Source of the DNA: JAPPKS01 sp963667895
GTDB taxonomy: Bacteria; Poribacteria; WGA-4E; PCPOR2b
Direction: 5' to 3'
Assembly: GCA_965223985.1 (NCBI GenBank)
Contig: OZ245030.1
Coordinates: 1,302,001-1,366,000 of the forward strand
Length of the DNA stretch: 64,000 nt
This document shows, in pieces, positions 27,234 through 36,950 of this stretch. The position numbers and the translations under genes were made by a program. The first letter of the stretch is position 1. The number at the start of each line of letters is the position of its first letter. The notes under the pieces were generated by a model, which was not told the DNA's origin, did not search any database, and saw only the letters and a list, made by a program, of their open reading frames with translations.

Positions 27234-30010
27234 TTACCGATAGTTCTGTAACATAAATTTTCGGTTAATTTCCGCGGCTCCTAAACTCATGTCGTTCGTA
27301 ATCAGGATAGCATCCAATTCCGTCCCCGTCTCCCGCACGAAGAGCCGAATCTCGTGCATTCCTTGCGTGAAATGAAAGGCGGGCGCTACCTGCGGCGAGG
27401 TTCGGTCGACTGCCGGCACCGCGCCCCACAATCCGAAGCGGTTCACATCGCAAGCGCGGGGTGATTCAAGGTCGGTACCAACGAAGAAGGAGTCGCTCTT
27501 GCCGGTGTACGCTCGCCCATATAGCCAGATTGCGTAGTCCCCATCCGCTGGAATCTCAATCTCATACCTCAGCCACGAGTCCGGTAGTTCGTATTGGTGT
27601 TCCAACGCCGTATTTGAAACGATGAACGCGCCGCCTGAGGTTGTGGGGTCGTTCGTGATAAGGAACAGTTGCACTTTCGGTTTCACCCCATCCATCCGCG
27701 TGAAATCCTCCGCCTCAAGCACCAGTTCAAACCCTTCGTCCGTCAAGCTCATGATATCCATTCGTTCAAGAGCGGATCGGATTTGGTCAATCGGCAGCAG
27801 ATCGGCGCTAAAACCCCATGCACCATTGCGTGCCTCATTTTCAAGCGAGACTCCGAGCAGTCGTCCGTCGTAGTAAACTAGCGCGTCTCCTCTGATAATT
27901 CCGACGGAACGTCCTGGATTTGCTACCTTCAGCGTTGTTACCTTTCCGTCATCGTCAAATTTGAGTCGCATGATGGCGCAGTACCGCTTGGACGGTCGTC
28001 CAAGCCACCGGTGATGAATGTCCGCGGATAACCTGGGATAGCCGCGTGCGGAAATCGCCGATATGTGCAAGTAAGCGTTATTGAACATCTCGTTTGATTG
28101 CGGGATTGGCACATATTCCCGCAGGTCGTCCACGTTTCCTAGGACAACGGGTCGAAGGTATCTCTGTCCGTGCACCTGCACTACCCCCAATCCGCTCTCC
28201 GCGTCAACGGTGACTACTTTGGCAGGTTGAAAATCGACAATTTTGGCGCGAATGACTTCAGCTTCCGTCACGCTCGCCGGCACAAGAACATGACCGACTC
28301 GGCTTAAGATGACCCCCGTGAAAATCTCACCGTCCGCTTCCACCGCCGTAAACGATTTACGTGCTGCCTTTAGGTCTTTTGCATGCAGTGCACGTTTCCG
28401 GCTCGATTCGCTCAATCGTCTGTCCGCGTCGGTCTGTGGTGTCTCGGCGAGAAGTTTCTGAAGTTCGCTCATGTCCTGTGTAATTGCCTCAAAAGGTCGT
28501 GGAGGCAGACTAGCGTAATTGATTTCGGTTTTAAGGTTGAAATCGTCCGCGTCGACCGCAATCTGAAACAGCTTCCACGTCTTTTCTCGGTCGCCGTGCT
28601 GAGAGAAGAGTTGTGCCAACTCAACGGCGTAATGACTGATACCGAAGGTGAGATCTAGCGTCGACCGACTCGCCTTAACAATCCGGTCGTATGCTTGATT
28701 CATTAACGCCTCCGCCTTACCATGTTGCTCTCGTTTGAGAGAGAGAATCCCCATTATAAGGTCAAGAGGGCTTGAGGTGAAAGCCGTGAGTTTTTCATAT
28801 TCGGCGATTGCTTTTTCATCTTGGTTCTGGAACATGAAAAATTTAGCGCGGAGTTGGCTGATTCGCGGAATAATGCGTTCGCCAGGGACGTTTGTATCCT
28901 CAGCTAACAGTGCTTCAACTAACCTTTGAACTTCCAAATGTCCTAGCGCGTACCCATGCACGCTCTCGCGGAGTATCCCCGCTTTATCAAGGACTACATA
29001 GTAGGGCCAACCGCCCATGCCAAACTGATACGGCACCGCCTCATGGTCGAGCAGCAAATGGATGCCCGGTATCGTGTATGCCTCAACGAACTCCTTCAGC
29101 TTGGCTTCGCTGCTCTGTGAAAAGACGTTAATTAGGACAAAGATGGGGTTTTTGACGTGTTTCTCGTATAGCCGCTTGAGTTTCGATATTTCTCCCCCCG
29201 TTTTGTCATGTAACACGGTTCGACCATCCCGCGTCGGCCAATGGAAAAGCATTACTACTTTACCGCGTAAGTCTGCCAACGAGACGGGGAAACCATCTAC
29301 GCTTGTGTGCGAAAATTCAGGCGCGGGTTTCCCTAGGATAAGTTCGGCACGAAGCAGGTCAAATTCCACGCGTTTCGCCCAGTTGCCCATCTGACCAAAT
29401 ATTTGTCCTTTGTGTTCGTACACTTTGTGTAGCAACGCAGGGTCATCTATGCTGTCCCACTCCGAAAGAGCTTCATGAAGCCTGAATTGACTCTCAAGGT
29501 AATACGCATGGAGACGACGGACTTCGTTGGTGTATTTCGATGATGGGTGTTCAGAGCGAATCGCTTCAACACCGGCTTCAAATTCCGCATTGCGTCCAAG
29601 GTTGCGGAGGTATATGAGCTTTTTATATGACACCGATTCGTGTCGATCGCTCTCCGGGTAGGTCTTGAGAAACCGCTTGCAGAGCTCAAGACCGCGTTCC
29701 CAATTCTGCTGGTACTTTTACGCGCTGCTCTCTCCTCATCTGGTGAGTCTTCTGGCAGGGGTTCTATTTGAAAGTGCAATGCTGCCTGAATCTCCTTATA
29801 AAACGCATCCTCTTGGTTATCCGCTTCTGCCAACCCCATCGCACCCATAGGCAGGGCGAAACCGATGAGGACAAACAGTCCTATCGCTATCGCAGCCTTC
29901 GTCGATGGATGCCGATTCCAGGTAACAGCGAAACTCATCACACTTTTCAATGCGGCGTCTGCCAGATTTTTCAGCCACAATTTGGATTCGAGGGTTTCAA
30001 TGATTGACAT
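27234..30010 (-). CDS. chimeric membrane-anchored protein: redoxin-like, degenerate HtrA-like and CBM-like domains (frameshifted)
   Basis: The main uninterrupted part is 27234-29633, but coding continues in another frame to ATG 30010: near 29716 a run of four A should be five, which would give about 926 residues. Order: an N-terminal membrane segment (KAAIAIGLFVLIGFALPMG), TPR-like helices, a TlpA/AhpC-type redoxin fold (KPAPEFSHTSVDGFPVSLADLRGK, about 29350-28890) that lacks both active-site cysteines (HWPTRDG replaces WCxxC), then a region like an HtrA-type trypsin fold (GVILSRVGHVLVPASV, near 28300) where the catalytic His of TNAHV is lost, and a C-terminal carbohydrate-binding-like module (LVLEAEDFTRMDG). 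It overlaps the BlaI-like pseudogene by one base, so it takes the place of the sensor in a BlaI-BlaR-type operon. The frameshift may be a real mutation or a sequencing error. Function unknown. Confidence 0.7.
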
Positions 30011-30391
30011 CATAATCCTCCTTTATTCGTTTGCTCAATGAGACGGCTTAAACGGTCGAGTTGCTCATCGGAGACATCAGCGTCGGAGACCAACGCTGCA
30101 ACCGTTTTTTCGATGGATTTATCGAAGAAGGCCTGAACAACCTATTTGAGTGCGTGGCGTCCAGCTTGATGGCGCGGTTGTGCGGGGTGATAGAGTTGCG
30201 TGGTTCACCTTTTTCGTGTGTGAGGTGTCCCTTTTCTTCTAGGATTGGCAACAGGGCTCTGACTGTAGAATATGCAGGACGTCTGAAAGGTCTGCGAGGA
30301 CATGCGCGACGGAAGCGTGACCGCACTGATAGATGAGAATCATAATCCGTCGTTCACACCGACTGAGTTTGACGGCGCGATAATCTTGCAT
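30010..30391 (-). pseudogene. BlaI/MecI family transcriptional repressor pseudogene
   Basis: Three frame segments add up to a BlaI-type winged-helix repressor: LSRCERRIMILIYQCGHASVA, then RPAYSTVRALLPILEEKGHL (recognition and wing region), then VVQAFFDKSIEKTVAALV and DEQLDRLSRLIEQ. A missing C near 30275 shifts the frame, a second shift lies near 30190, and an in-frame TAG follows ALK near 30143. The start ATG at 30391 has GAGGAG upstream, and its TGA overlaps the ATGATG of the next gene. Intact relatives dimerise on the operator of their own operon and are cleaved by a membrane protease partner. With the repressor broken, the downstream gene may be constitutively transcribed; that is inference. 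Confidence 0.82.
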
Positions 30392-30419
30392 GCTATCATC
30401 TCCTCGGTAATGTGCTAGT

Positions 30420-30448
30420 ATATTAGTAAATTCGAACGGGTGTGTCAA
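30420..30448 (-). promoter_or_regulatory. consensus sigma-70-type promoter before the BlaI-like gene
   Basis: On the minus strand TTGACA (30448-30443) is followed after exactly 17 bases by TAATAT (30425-30420), near-perfect sigma-70 elements. The -10 lies within TACTAATATACTAG, an imperfect palindrome that could be the BlaI-type operator; such repressors usually bind over the promoter. Confidence 0.7.
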
Positions 30449-31031
30449 GGAAACATCCTGAAAATTTCAGCTTTCGATGAGAGCAGGTGATTATACTGGA
30501 AGTGGGATGCTTATATTCGCAGTCGAAGGTAACGATTTCCCTGCTTCGATGTTAAGTTCAGCCGAAACACTCATCAACTACGCATGCGACGGTTTCGATG
30601 TGCCTTGTAATTTTTTGGAGAGGATGGGCACACTGCTATTGCTGGTACCTTATACGGATTAGAAGTTGACAAGATTAATGTCTGATAGGATTGTCGTTCT
30701 CGGCACTATTGCATGATTTCTTAAACATGAGGCAACACCTTTTATATAATCTGTCCAAACTGCGATCGGAATCGTGGGAGTCAGGAAAAGGGCCAATGCC
30801 CACCGTCCTATGACTACCCTCTATACGCTCAAAAGGTTCATTTACTTTCTGACAATTTCAGTGTAGTGACATTTGAGGAAATCTGATTGCGGATAAGATG
30901 AATCTAATTGTATCGCAATGCGTTTATATCAAGCGAAGTTAGAAGGAAATTAAACATGTTCATAAAAAGTCACCGAAGTTGTACAGAAAATGACCGATGA
31001 AATTCATTTCAAATTCGCAGAGAGGTTTAAC
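30449..31031. other. intergenic region before the binding-protein array
   Basis: About 580 bp. A 61-codon plus-strand frame at 30477 has no ribosome-binding site and no family resemblance and is left out. I see no decayed binding-protein copy here, so the array starts abruptly at 31032. Confidence 0.35.
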
Positions 31032-32228
31032 GTGAACATTAGAAGAATTACCAGATTTGCATATGTATTGGTAATTACCTTTCTGGCTGTAGGGCTTTCC
31101 GCCTGCGATCAGCTACTGGAGATTTTGTCTGAAGAGGATATGCCTCAGATAGAAGGGAATGTTCCGCAGCTAGAGGGCCTCAGCGGAGACATCCCCATCG
31201 GCGTTGTGCTACCGTCCACAGGGCAACATGTCTCCTCGTTTGGTGTACCTATGAGACGCGGCTTTGAATTGGCGCTTGAAGAGATTAACAACGCACAGCA
31301 CGGCGATGCAAGAATCAGGTTAATTGTTGAGGACGATCTTAGCACGGCGGAGGGGGCAGTTGAAGCTTTCAATAAACTAATTAATCGAGGTGACATATCT
31401 GTCATCCTCGGGCCTGCGACCTCAGGTCAGACCGAAAAGGCGTTCCCCGTGGCGCGAGACCATCAGATTGTGGCAATTAGCCCAACATCCGCCAAACGTG
31501 GGCTCAGTGCAATTAGCAATTATGTTTTCCGCACTGCTCTCACGACGGATATACTTATTTCTCACGGTGTTAAGGTAACCTATGAAGAACTCCGTTATCA
31601 GCGGGCAGCGACGATGTATGACGAATCCGATTCCTTCTCCTCTGATAGCGACGAGGCACTTAGGGAAATACTCGCTGCACGCGATATCGAGGTGTTGGAT
31701 CCACAAACCTTCCGAAGCGATGAGACCAATTTTAATGCGCAGTTAACTCGGATAAAGGAGTTGAATCCTGACATCATTTTTGTCTCATCTTTACCACCTG
31801 CAAAGGCTAAAATCCTGATGCAAGGCCGCGAGCTGGGCATTCCTTTCTCCGTTCCCTTCGTACTGCGTACGCTCACCAGAGAAAATGTGCAAGAAGCAGG
31901 TCCCGACGCCGAGGGCGCGATGACCTTTACGGGTTGGGGTAGCGCGGCAGACACCCCAGGAAATAAAGCGTTTGTCCAGAAATACAGCGCGAAACACGTG
32001 ACACCACCGAACAACTACGCCGCACAGTCGTATGCTGCGTTTTATATTCTTGCCGAGGCGATCGCGAATGTCCAATCAACTGAGGCAAGTTCAATTCGGG
32101 AGGCACTAGCGAACATCCGCGATTTTGACACGGTTGTTGGCAGGTTCTCCTTCAACGATGTTGGCGACGCAGATTACACCCCATTTGTACTTATTGTAGA
32201 AAATGGTGAACTCAAATTCTTCGAGTAG
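31032..32228 (+). CDS. solute-binding lipoprotein, LivJ/AmiC type (array copy 1)
   Basis: A type I periplasmic binding protein of the branched-chain amino acid/amide family (Peripla_BP_6), 398 residues. GTG 31032 gives the same signal peptide as the sister copies (VNIRRITRF...) ending in lipobox LSAC with Cys25, so it should be a lipoprotein. After an acidic linker the mature domain begins IPIGVVLPSTGQ; other landmarks are EDDLSTAEGAVEAFNKLI, VILGPATSGQTEKAFPVA and the C-terminal RFSFNDVGDADYTPFVLIVENGE. These proteins deliver ligands to ABC importers or act as sensors. No Liv-type permease or ATPase is nearby. First of a head-to-tail array; ligand unknown. Confidence 0.88.
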   Translation: MNIRRITRFAYVLVITFLAVGLSACDQLLEILSEEDMPQIEGNVPQLEGLSGDIPIGVVLPSTGQHVSSFGVPMRRGFELALEEINNAQHGDARIRLIVEDDLSTAEGAVEAFNKLINRGDISVILGPATSGQTEKAFPVARDHQIVAISPTSAKRGLSAISNYVFRTALTTDILISHGVKVTYEELRYQRAATMYDESDSFSSDSDEALREILAARDIEVLDPQTFRSDETNFNAQLTRIKELNPDIIFVSSLPPAKAKILMQGRELGIPFSVPFVLRTLTRENVQEAGPDAEGAMTFTGWGSAADTPGNKAFVQKYSAKHVTPPNNYAAQSYAAFYILAEAIANVQSTEASSIREALANIRDFDTVVGRFSFNDVGDADYTPFVLIVENGELKFFE

Positions 32229-32310
32229 ACTCTCAAACTTTCCCAGACAGGGGGCGTAGGTTGAATTGACCTGTCTTCGTGAAAAAACAGGCTTAAGCGT
32301 ATCACGATTC

Positions 32311-32458
32311 ATTCGTTGCTACGATTCGGGTTGCGATGGCGAATATCAGAGAGCTTGCCACCGTTTTGGGCAAATTCTCTTTTGACGACTACGGGGACAC
32401 AATTTCTAACCCGATTATTTTGACTGTGAAGAACGGCCAATTTGAAGTCTTAGAGTAG
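32311..32458 (+). pseudogene. C-terminal remnant of a solute-binding lipoprotein
   Basis: An in-frame stretch reads ATIRVAMANIRELATVLGKF and continues SFDDYGDTISNPIILTVKNG to the stop at 32456-32458, matching the last 45 residues of the array proteins. Nothing of the rest remains. It is a relic of a deleted copy between copies 1 and 2 and shows past unequal recombination. Confidence 0.8.
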
Positions 32459-32648
32459 GTGCCTTAAGTGACTATTTATAAACATCTACTTTTTATACAT
32501 GATTTGTGTTTGACAACGACTTGAATCTGTGGAAAATTATATGCGGTCAAGGTCGTCCCACCGAAACGTCAGCGAGGTCAGCGGGGAATGCGTTGTCCAA
32601 ATTCGGTTTTTCTGACCATAGGTTGCACCTCGAGTTTTATCCTAATCA

Positions 32649-32722
32649 ACCAACGGGGTTTTGCCAAGATTATTTGGATGCTGACCCACCTAATTTTTTT
32701 CAAACCCTTAAGGAGGTTCAAA
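32649..32722 (+). promoter_or_regulatory. conserved upstream block of array copy 2
   Basis: This 74-bp leader aligns with those before copies 3, 4 and 5: a CGGGGT-type core, a GAC/CTACCCACC-like C-run, then AATTTTTTTCAAA and the AAGGAGGTTCAAA ribosome-binding segment. It marks the 5' limit of the duplicated unit. Confidence 0.5.
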
Positions 32723-33901
32723 ATGAAGATTAGCAGATTTACCAAATGCACGTTTTTGCTGGCGATTGTGTCGCTAATTGCGGGACTATCTGCCTGTGAC
32801 CAGATTCAGCAAATTCTGCCACCACCTCAGATGGAAGGGCTTAGTGGAGAGATTCCCATCGGTGTTGTATTACCACAGACCGGCGATCTAGGACCTGGTG
32901 AATTTGGCCCAGGTGCCCTAGTGATGGAAAATGGCTTTAACATGGCCCTCGAAGAGATTAGCAACTCACAACTCAGCGATGTACGGCTCAAATTCATCAT
33001 TGAGGACGACCAGAGCACCGTTGAGGGTGCGATATCGGCTTTCAATAAATTAATCCATCAAGACAAAGTCCCTGTCATCATCGGTGTCTGGACCTCACAT
33101 GTTGCCCAATCGGTTTTTCCGATCGCACAAGAAAATCAGGTCGTTGCTTTTAGTCCTGTCGTCATTGCCTCCGGCTTGACGGAGATTGGCGATTTTATCT
33201 TCCGGGCAAGCCACGCCACAGACGCCCTGATTCCTGGGGGTGTCAAGTTGACTCAGGAGAAACTCGGCTACCAGCGAGTAGCGACGATAGCGGATAGCGT
33301 TGATGGCTTTTCTCGGGATAGTGACGCGATATTCAAAAAGACATTCGCCGATAGCGGCATTGAGGTAGTGGCTTCGGAAACCTTCGCGCCCATTGAAACC
33401 GATTTTTCCGCGCAATTAACGCGCATTAAGGAATCGAATCCGGAGGCCATCTTTGTGTCCGCGCAACAAATAGAGGTGATTCGGATTCTCACCCAAGGGC
33501 GTCAGCTTGGCATTTCTTCTGAGGTGCCCTTTATTAGTCTCGTGTTGTCCGTGGATGAGATACAAAGGGCGGGCGATGCCGCCGAGGGTGCGATTACTTT
33601 TACCGATTGGGTCAGTACAGCTGACACACTGGGAAATCAAGCCTTCGTTCAGAATTACACCGCGAAATTTGGCATGGAACCGAGCGTCTGGGCGGCGCAG
33701 CCGTATGCCGCGCTCTATATTTTGGCGGAAGCCATATCGAATGCCCAATCCACCGATTCAACGGCGATCCGTGACGCGCTGGCGAACATCACAGATTTCG
33801 ACACCGTTCTGGGCAAATTTTCTTTTGACGCTGTCGGGGGCGCAGTTTACGACCCGGTTGTACTGATTGTCAAGAACGGTGAGCTTCAAGTCTTTGAGTA
33901 G
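32723..33901 (+). CDS. solute-binding lipoprotein, LivJ/AmiC type (array copy 2)
   Basis: A 392-residue sister of copy 1. ATG 32723 lies 7 bases after AAGGAGG, far better than upstream in-frame codons. Signal peptide MKISRFTKCTFLLAIVSLIA ends in lipobox LSAC (Cys25). The linker DQIQQILPPPQMEGLSGE is shared almost exactly with copy 3. The ligand domain starts IPIGVVLPQTG, with insertion DLGPGEFGPGALVMENG not seen in the others, and EDDQSTVEGAISAFNKLI. The end, VLGKFSFDAVGGAVYDPVVL, is shared with the family. Divergence is concentrated around the expected ligand-contact loops, so this copy may bind a different ligand; that is inference. Confidence 0.88.
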   Translation: MKISRFTKCTFLLAIVSLIAGLSACDQIQQILPPPQMEGLSGEIPIGVVLPQTGDLGPGEFGPGALVMENGFNMALEEISNSQLSDVRLKFIIEDDQSTVEGAISAFNKLIHQDKVPVIIGVWTSHVAQSVFPIAQENQVVAFSPVVIASGLTEIGDFIFRASHATDALIPGGVKLTQEKLGYQRVATIADSVDGFSRDSDAIFKKTFADSGIEVVASETFAPIETDFSAQLTRIKESNPEAIFVSAQQIEVIRILTQGRQLGISSEVPFISLVLSVDEIQRAGDAAEGAITFTDWVSTADTLGNQAFVQNYTAKFGMEPSVWAAQPYAALYILAEAISNAQSTDSTAIRDALANITDFDTVLGKFSFDAVGGAVYDPVVLIVKNGELQVFE

Positions 33902-33998
33902 TATTCAGCGGTAGACGTACATAGTTTGAATCGTATCATCAACCGTTCGCTGATGATAGTAGTTTCGGTTCTAAATAATCATTCCGAGTATCAACTAG

Positions 33999-34075
33999 CA
34001 ACAAATCCGGTTGGGGTAGATTTGCTGGATTCTGTCCCGCCATAATTTTTTCAATTAAAACCAAGGAGGTTCAAA
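33999..34075 (+). promoter_or_regulatory. conserved upstream block of array copy 3
   Basis: About 77 bp similar to the leaders of copies 2, 4 and 5: CAAATCCGGTTGGGGTAGAT, a CTGGATTCT stretch, CCCGCC, an A/T-rich part and AAGGAGGTTCAAA before the ATG. Best preserved example of the block. Confidence 0.5.
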
Positions 34076-35248
34076 ATGAACATCAGAGGATTCACCAAAT
34101 TTGCGTTTGTATTGACGATTGTCACGCTAATTGCGGGGCTTACTGCTTGTGACCAGATTCAGCAAATTCTGCCACCACCTCAAATGGAAGGGCTTAGTGG
34201 AGAGATTCCCATCGGCGTCGTTTTAGCGCAGACAGGGCCATTCGCTGCCCCGTATGGTCTGTCAATGCTAGATGGCTTTGAGCTAGCTCGCGAACATATT
34301 AACAACTCAGGAGTGCTCGGCGATGCAAAAATCACCTTCATTACCGAGGATGACCAGAGCGAGAGTGCCATTGAAGCCGTCAATAAACTGATTCATCAGG
34401 ATGGAGTATCTGCCATTGTTGGTTTCGCTATCTCAACCCAGCTTGAACAGGTAATCCCAATAGCGGAAGAAAACGGGGTTGTCGTTGTTAGCTCAGTCTC
34501 GTCTGCCCCAGATTTGAGCGCGCTCGGCGATTTTATCTTCCGCGTAGGACTCAACTCAGGTGTGCTCAACCCTGCTGTCGTCAAGGCGACTCAGGAAAAA
34601 TCCGATTACCAGAAGGCAGCTACGATATATCATGAGGGCGATACCTACTGTACGCGTAGCGACGAGGAGTTCAGGGCTGCGCTAGTCGAGAGCGGTGTCG
34701 AAGTTGTTACCACAGAGACCTACCAAGGTGTCGAAACCGATTATTCGGCGCAATTAACTCGGATAATGGAGTTGAATCCCGATGTACTCTTTATCTCCGC
34801 TTTAGGATCCCACATACCTGGGATAATGATTCAAGCGCGCGAGCTCATGCCTTCTGTCGCCTTTGTTGTTCCCGAATTGACCAATATTGAGGTGGAAGCC
34901 TTGGTTGAGGCAGGTGAAGTGGAGGCAGCCGAGGGAACGGCTACCGCTATCGGTTGGCTTAGCACGACTGACACGCCAAGGAATCAGGCTTTTGTCCAGA
35001 GTTATACCGCGAAGTACGGGCCGGAGCCGGTTGCTTGGGCGGCACAGTCGTATGCGGCTCTTCAAATTCTTGCTGCGGCGATTGTGGAGGCGCAATCCCC
35101 CGATGCAACGGCGGTTCGGGACGCGTTGGCAAATATCATGAATTTTGACACCGTTTTGGGGGAATTCTCTTTTGACCCCAACGGCGATGCGGTTTATGAC
35201 CCGATCGTACTTACCGTCAAAAACGGTGTATTTGAAATCTTTGAGTAA
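34076..35248 (+). CDS. solute-binding lipoprotein, LivJ/AmiC type (array copy 3)
   Basis: A 390-residue array member. ATG 34076 follows AAGGAGG. Signal MNIRGFTKFAFVLTIVTLIA ends in lipobox LTAC (Cys25). It shares the linker of copy 2. Ligand domain: IPIGVVLAQTGPFAAPYG, then EDDQSESAIEAVNKLIHQDG and VVSSVSSAPDLSALGDFIFR. One extra Cys occurs in TYCTRSDEE. The C-terminal FDTVLGEFSFD and VYDPIVLTVKNGVFEIFE are family-standard. It resembles copy 5 in the PELTNIEVEALVEAGEVEAA segment, which suggests that the two are close relatives or exchanged sequence by gene conversion. Confidence 0.88.
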   Translation: MNIRGFTKFAFVLTIVTLIAGLTACDQIQQILPPPQMEGLSGEIPIGVVLAQTGPFAAPYGLSMLDGFELAREHINNSGVLGDAKITFITEDDQSESAIEAVNKLIHQDGVSAIVGFAISTQLEQVIPIAEENGVVVVSSVSSAPDLSALGDFIFRVGLNSGVLNPAVVKATQEKSDYQKAATIYHEGDTYCTRSDEEFRAALVESGVEVVTTETYQGVETDYSAQLTRIMELNPDVLFISALGSHIPGIMIQARELMPSVAFVVPELTNIEVEALVEAGEVEAAEGTATAIGWLSTTDTPRNQAFVQSYTAKYGPEPVAWAAQSYAALQILAAAIVEAQSPDATAVRDALANIMNFDTVLGEFSFDPNGDAVYDPIVLTVKNGVFEIFE

Positions 35249-35296
35249 TCCACAACGGTGGATTGAAACAATCCAACAGAATCGAGATTTGTATCC

Positions 35297-35353
35297 TGTA
35301 GGGAACAACTCTCGGGCTCTCAGTCATAGACCGGAGAAACGTTGTTCCCTACA
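35297..35353. repeat. 13-bp inverted repeat between copies 3 and 4
   Basis: TGTAGGGAACAAC (35297-35309) and GTTGTTCCCTACA (35341-35353) are perfect complements separated by 31 bp, just after the copy 3 stop. It can form a hairpin but has no T-run, so it may be a small repeat element rather than a terminator. Confidence 0.6.
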
Positions 35354-35410
35354 ACTTTGGTTCAAGACCTAGATGAATTTTTCGACAAACTTTTCCGAAT
35401 ATCAATCAAC

Positions 35411-35485
35411 GACAAACCCGATGGTGTAGATTTTCTATATTCTACCCACCTTAACGTATTTCATTTAAAAACACCGAGGTTCAAA
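35411..35485 (+). promoter_or_regulatory. conserved upstream block of array copy 4
   Basis: Aligns with the leaders of copies 2, 3 and 5 (CAAACCCGATGGTGTAGATT, then TATTCTACCCACC and an A/T-rich stretch), but the ribosome-binding site is weaker, ACCGAGGTTCAAA. Confidence 0.45.
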
Positions 35486-36643
35486 ATGAACATTAGCAGA
35501 TTTACCAAATTTACGTTTTTGCTGGCGATTGTGGCGCTAATTGCGGGACTATCTGCCTGTGACCAGCTGCAGCAAATTCTTCCACCATCTGAGATGGAAG
35601 AGCTTGACGAAATTATCATCGGTGTCTCCCTGCCGCTGGACGACGAAAACGCCCCTCTGTATGGCTTACCGATGCAACGCGGCTTTGAGCTCGCTCGAGA
35701 AGAGCTTAGCCAACTCGGCGGACCACAATTCACCTTCATCATTGAAGATGATCAGAGCACCGTTGAAGGCGCAAAGGCAGCCTTTAATAAACTGATTCAT
35801 CAAGATGGCGTGTCCATTATCACCGGTATCACTTTCTCAACTCAGCTCACCGAGTTAATTCCAATAGTAGAAGAAAACGGAGTTGTATGTTTTAGCTCGC
35901 TCGCTTCCGCTGCCGGTCTGAGCGCGCTTAGCGATTTTGTCTTCCGTACAGGGCTCCCCACAAATGTGCTAAATCCAGAGGGTATTCGGGCAAGTCAGGA
36001 GAAGCTCGACTATCAACGGGCGGCACTAATATATGATGAGGACGATGTCTATTCTACGAGCAGCAACGAGGAGGTGAGTAAAGCCCTTGCCGCTAGTGGT
36101 GTCGATATTGTGATTACAGAGACCATCCAAAGCAAGGCTACTGATTTTAGGCAACAATTAACTCGGATAATGGATACGAATCCTGACGCTGTCTTTATCT
36201 CCGCTTTATCCACCCAGATGACTGAGATTATGATTCAAGGGCGTGAGGTCGGTATCCCTGCCTCTGTTCCGTACATTGTTCCTGACCTTACCGGAAACGA
36301 AGTGGAGAGCGCTAAGGGCGCCGCCGAAGGCGCGATTGCTTTTACCAATTGGAGTGCTACGGCTGACACACCGGGCAATCAAGCCTTCGTCCAGAATTAC
36401 CTAGCAAAATATGGTATCGAAGCTGATACCTGGGCCGCTCAGTCGTATGCTACCCTTTATATTCTAGCAGAAGCGATTGAGAATGCACAATCCACCGAGG
36501 CAACGGCAGTTCGGGACGCGCTGGCGAATACCATGGATTTCCCCACCGTTATGGGGAATTTCTCTTTTGATGAAGTCGGGGACGCGGTTTACGATCCGAT
36601 TGTACTGACTGTCGAAAATGGCGAACTTGTCGCATTTGAGTAA
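35486..36643 (+). CDS. solute-binding lipoprotein, LivJ/AmiC type (array copy 4)
   Basis: A 385-residue array member. ATG 35486 aligns with the other starts and gives signal MNISRFTKFTFLLAIVALIA with lipobox LSAC (Cys25); longer in-frame extensions carry no ribosome-binding site. The opening strand is altered, IIIGVSLPLDDENAPLYG instead of IPIGVVLPQTG, so the first ligand loop differs strongly. EDDQSTVEGAKAAFNKLIHQ and RDALANTMDFPTVMGNFSFD keep the frame of the family. It is followed by a hairpin at 36670-36708 that may end its transcript. Confidence 0.88.
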   Translation: MNISRFTKFTFLLAIVALIAGLSACDQLQQILPPSEMEELDEIIIGVSLPLDDENAPLYGLPMQRGFELAREELSQLGGPQFTFIIEDDQSTVEGAKAAFNKLIHQDGVSIITGITFSTQLTELIPIVEENGVVCFSSLASAAGLSALSDFVFRTGLPTNVLNPEGIRASQEKLDYQRAALIYDEDDVYSTSSNEEVSKALAASGVDIVITETIQSKATDFRQQLTRIMDTNPDAVFISALSTQMTEIMIQGREVGIPASVPYIVPDLTGNEVESAKGAAEGAIAFTNWSATADTPGNQAFVQNYLAKYGIEADTWAAQSYATLYILAEAIENAQSTEATAVRDALANTMDFPTVMGNFSFDEVGDAVYDPIVLTVENGELVAFE

Positions 36644-36669
36644 TCCCCTGTGTCGGATTCGCATAACCT

Positions 36670-36708
36670 AAGAGCCTGTCATCAGCGATCGGATGATGCC
36701 AGGCTCTT
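36670..36708 (+). terminator. hairpin after array copy 4
   Basis: AAGAGCCTG (36670-36678) pairs with CAGGCTCTT (36700-36708), and CATC/GATG can extend the stem inside. It is followed by CCTGTTT, a weak T-tract, 27 bp after the copy 4 stop. Plausible intrinsic terminator. Confidence 0.5.
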
Positions 36709-36750
36709 CCTGTTTAAACTTTGATTTCAATGAAGACAAGGAGATTCAAC

Positions 36751-36855
36751 GTGAACGCTAGCAGAATTACAACATTCATGTTTGTACTGGCGATTGCCGC
36801 GTTGATTACGGGGCTTTTCGGTTGTGATGAGTTCAAGCGACGATATTGTGTCTAG
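36751..36855 (+). pseudogene. signal-peptide remnant of a solute-binding lipoprotein
   Basis: GTG 36751, after AAGGAG, opens VNASRITTFMFVLAIAALIT ending in GLFGCDEF, the usual lipoprotein leader with its Cys, then a TAG after 34 codons. Nothing recognisable of the ligand domain follows before copy 5. It is a truncated copy whose translation signals survive, so a short lipopeptide could still be made. Confidence 0.7.
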
Positions 36856-36950
36856 TACGGATCCGCTTAAGATCACGTGTCCGTGGGGATATTCGCGCTC
36901 GGTATTCTCTTAGTGCCGACAGGTTGATTCGCGGACGGGGATGCGGTTAC

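Noticed and set aside
13652..30391. Recoding of TAG as a sense codon, since both larA and the BlaI gene carry TAG
   Set aside because: TAG ends several intact genes here (for example at 1462-1464, 32226-32228 and 33899-33901), and the same pseudogenes also carry frameshifts.
30477..30662. 61-codon frame ahead of the binding-protein array
   Set aside because: No ribosome-binding site, no signal peptide and no similarity to the array proteins.
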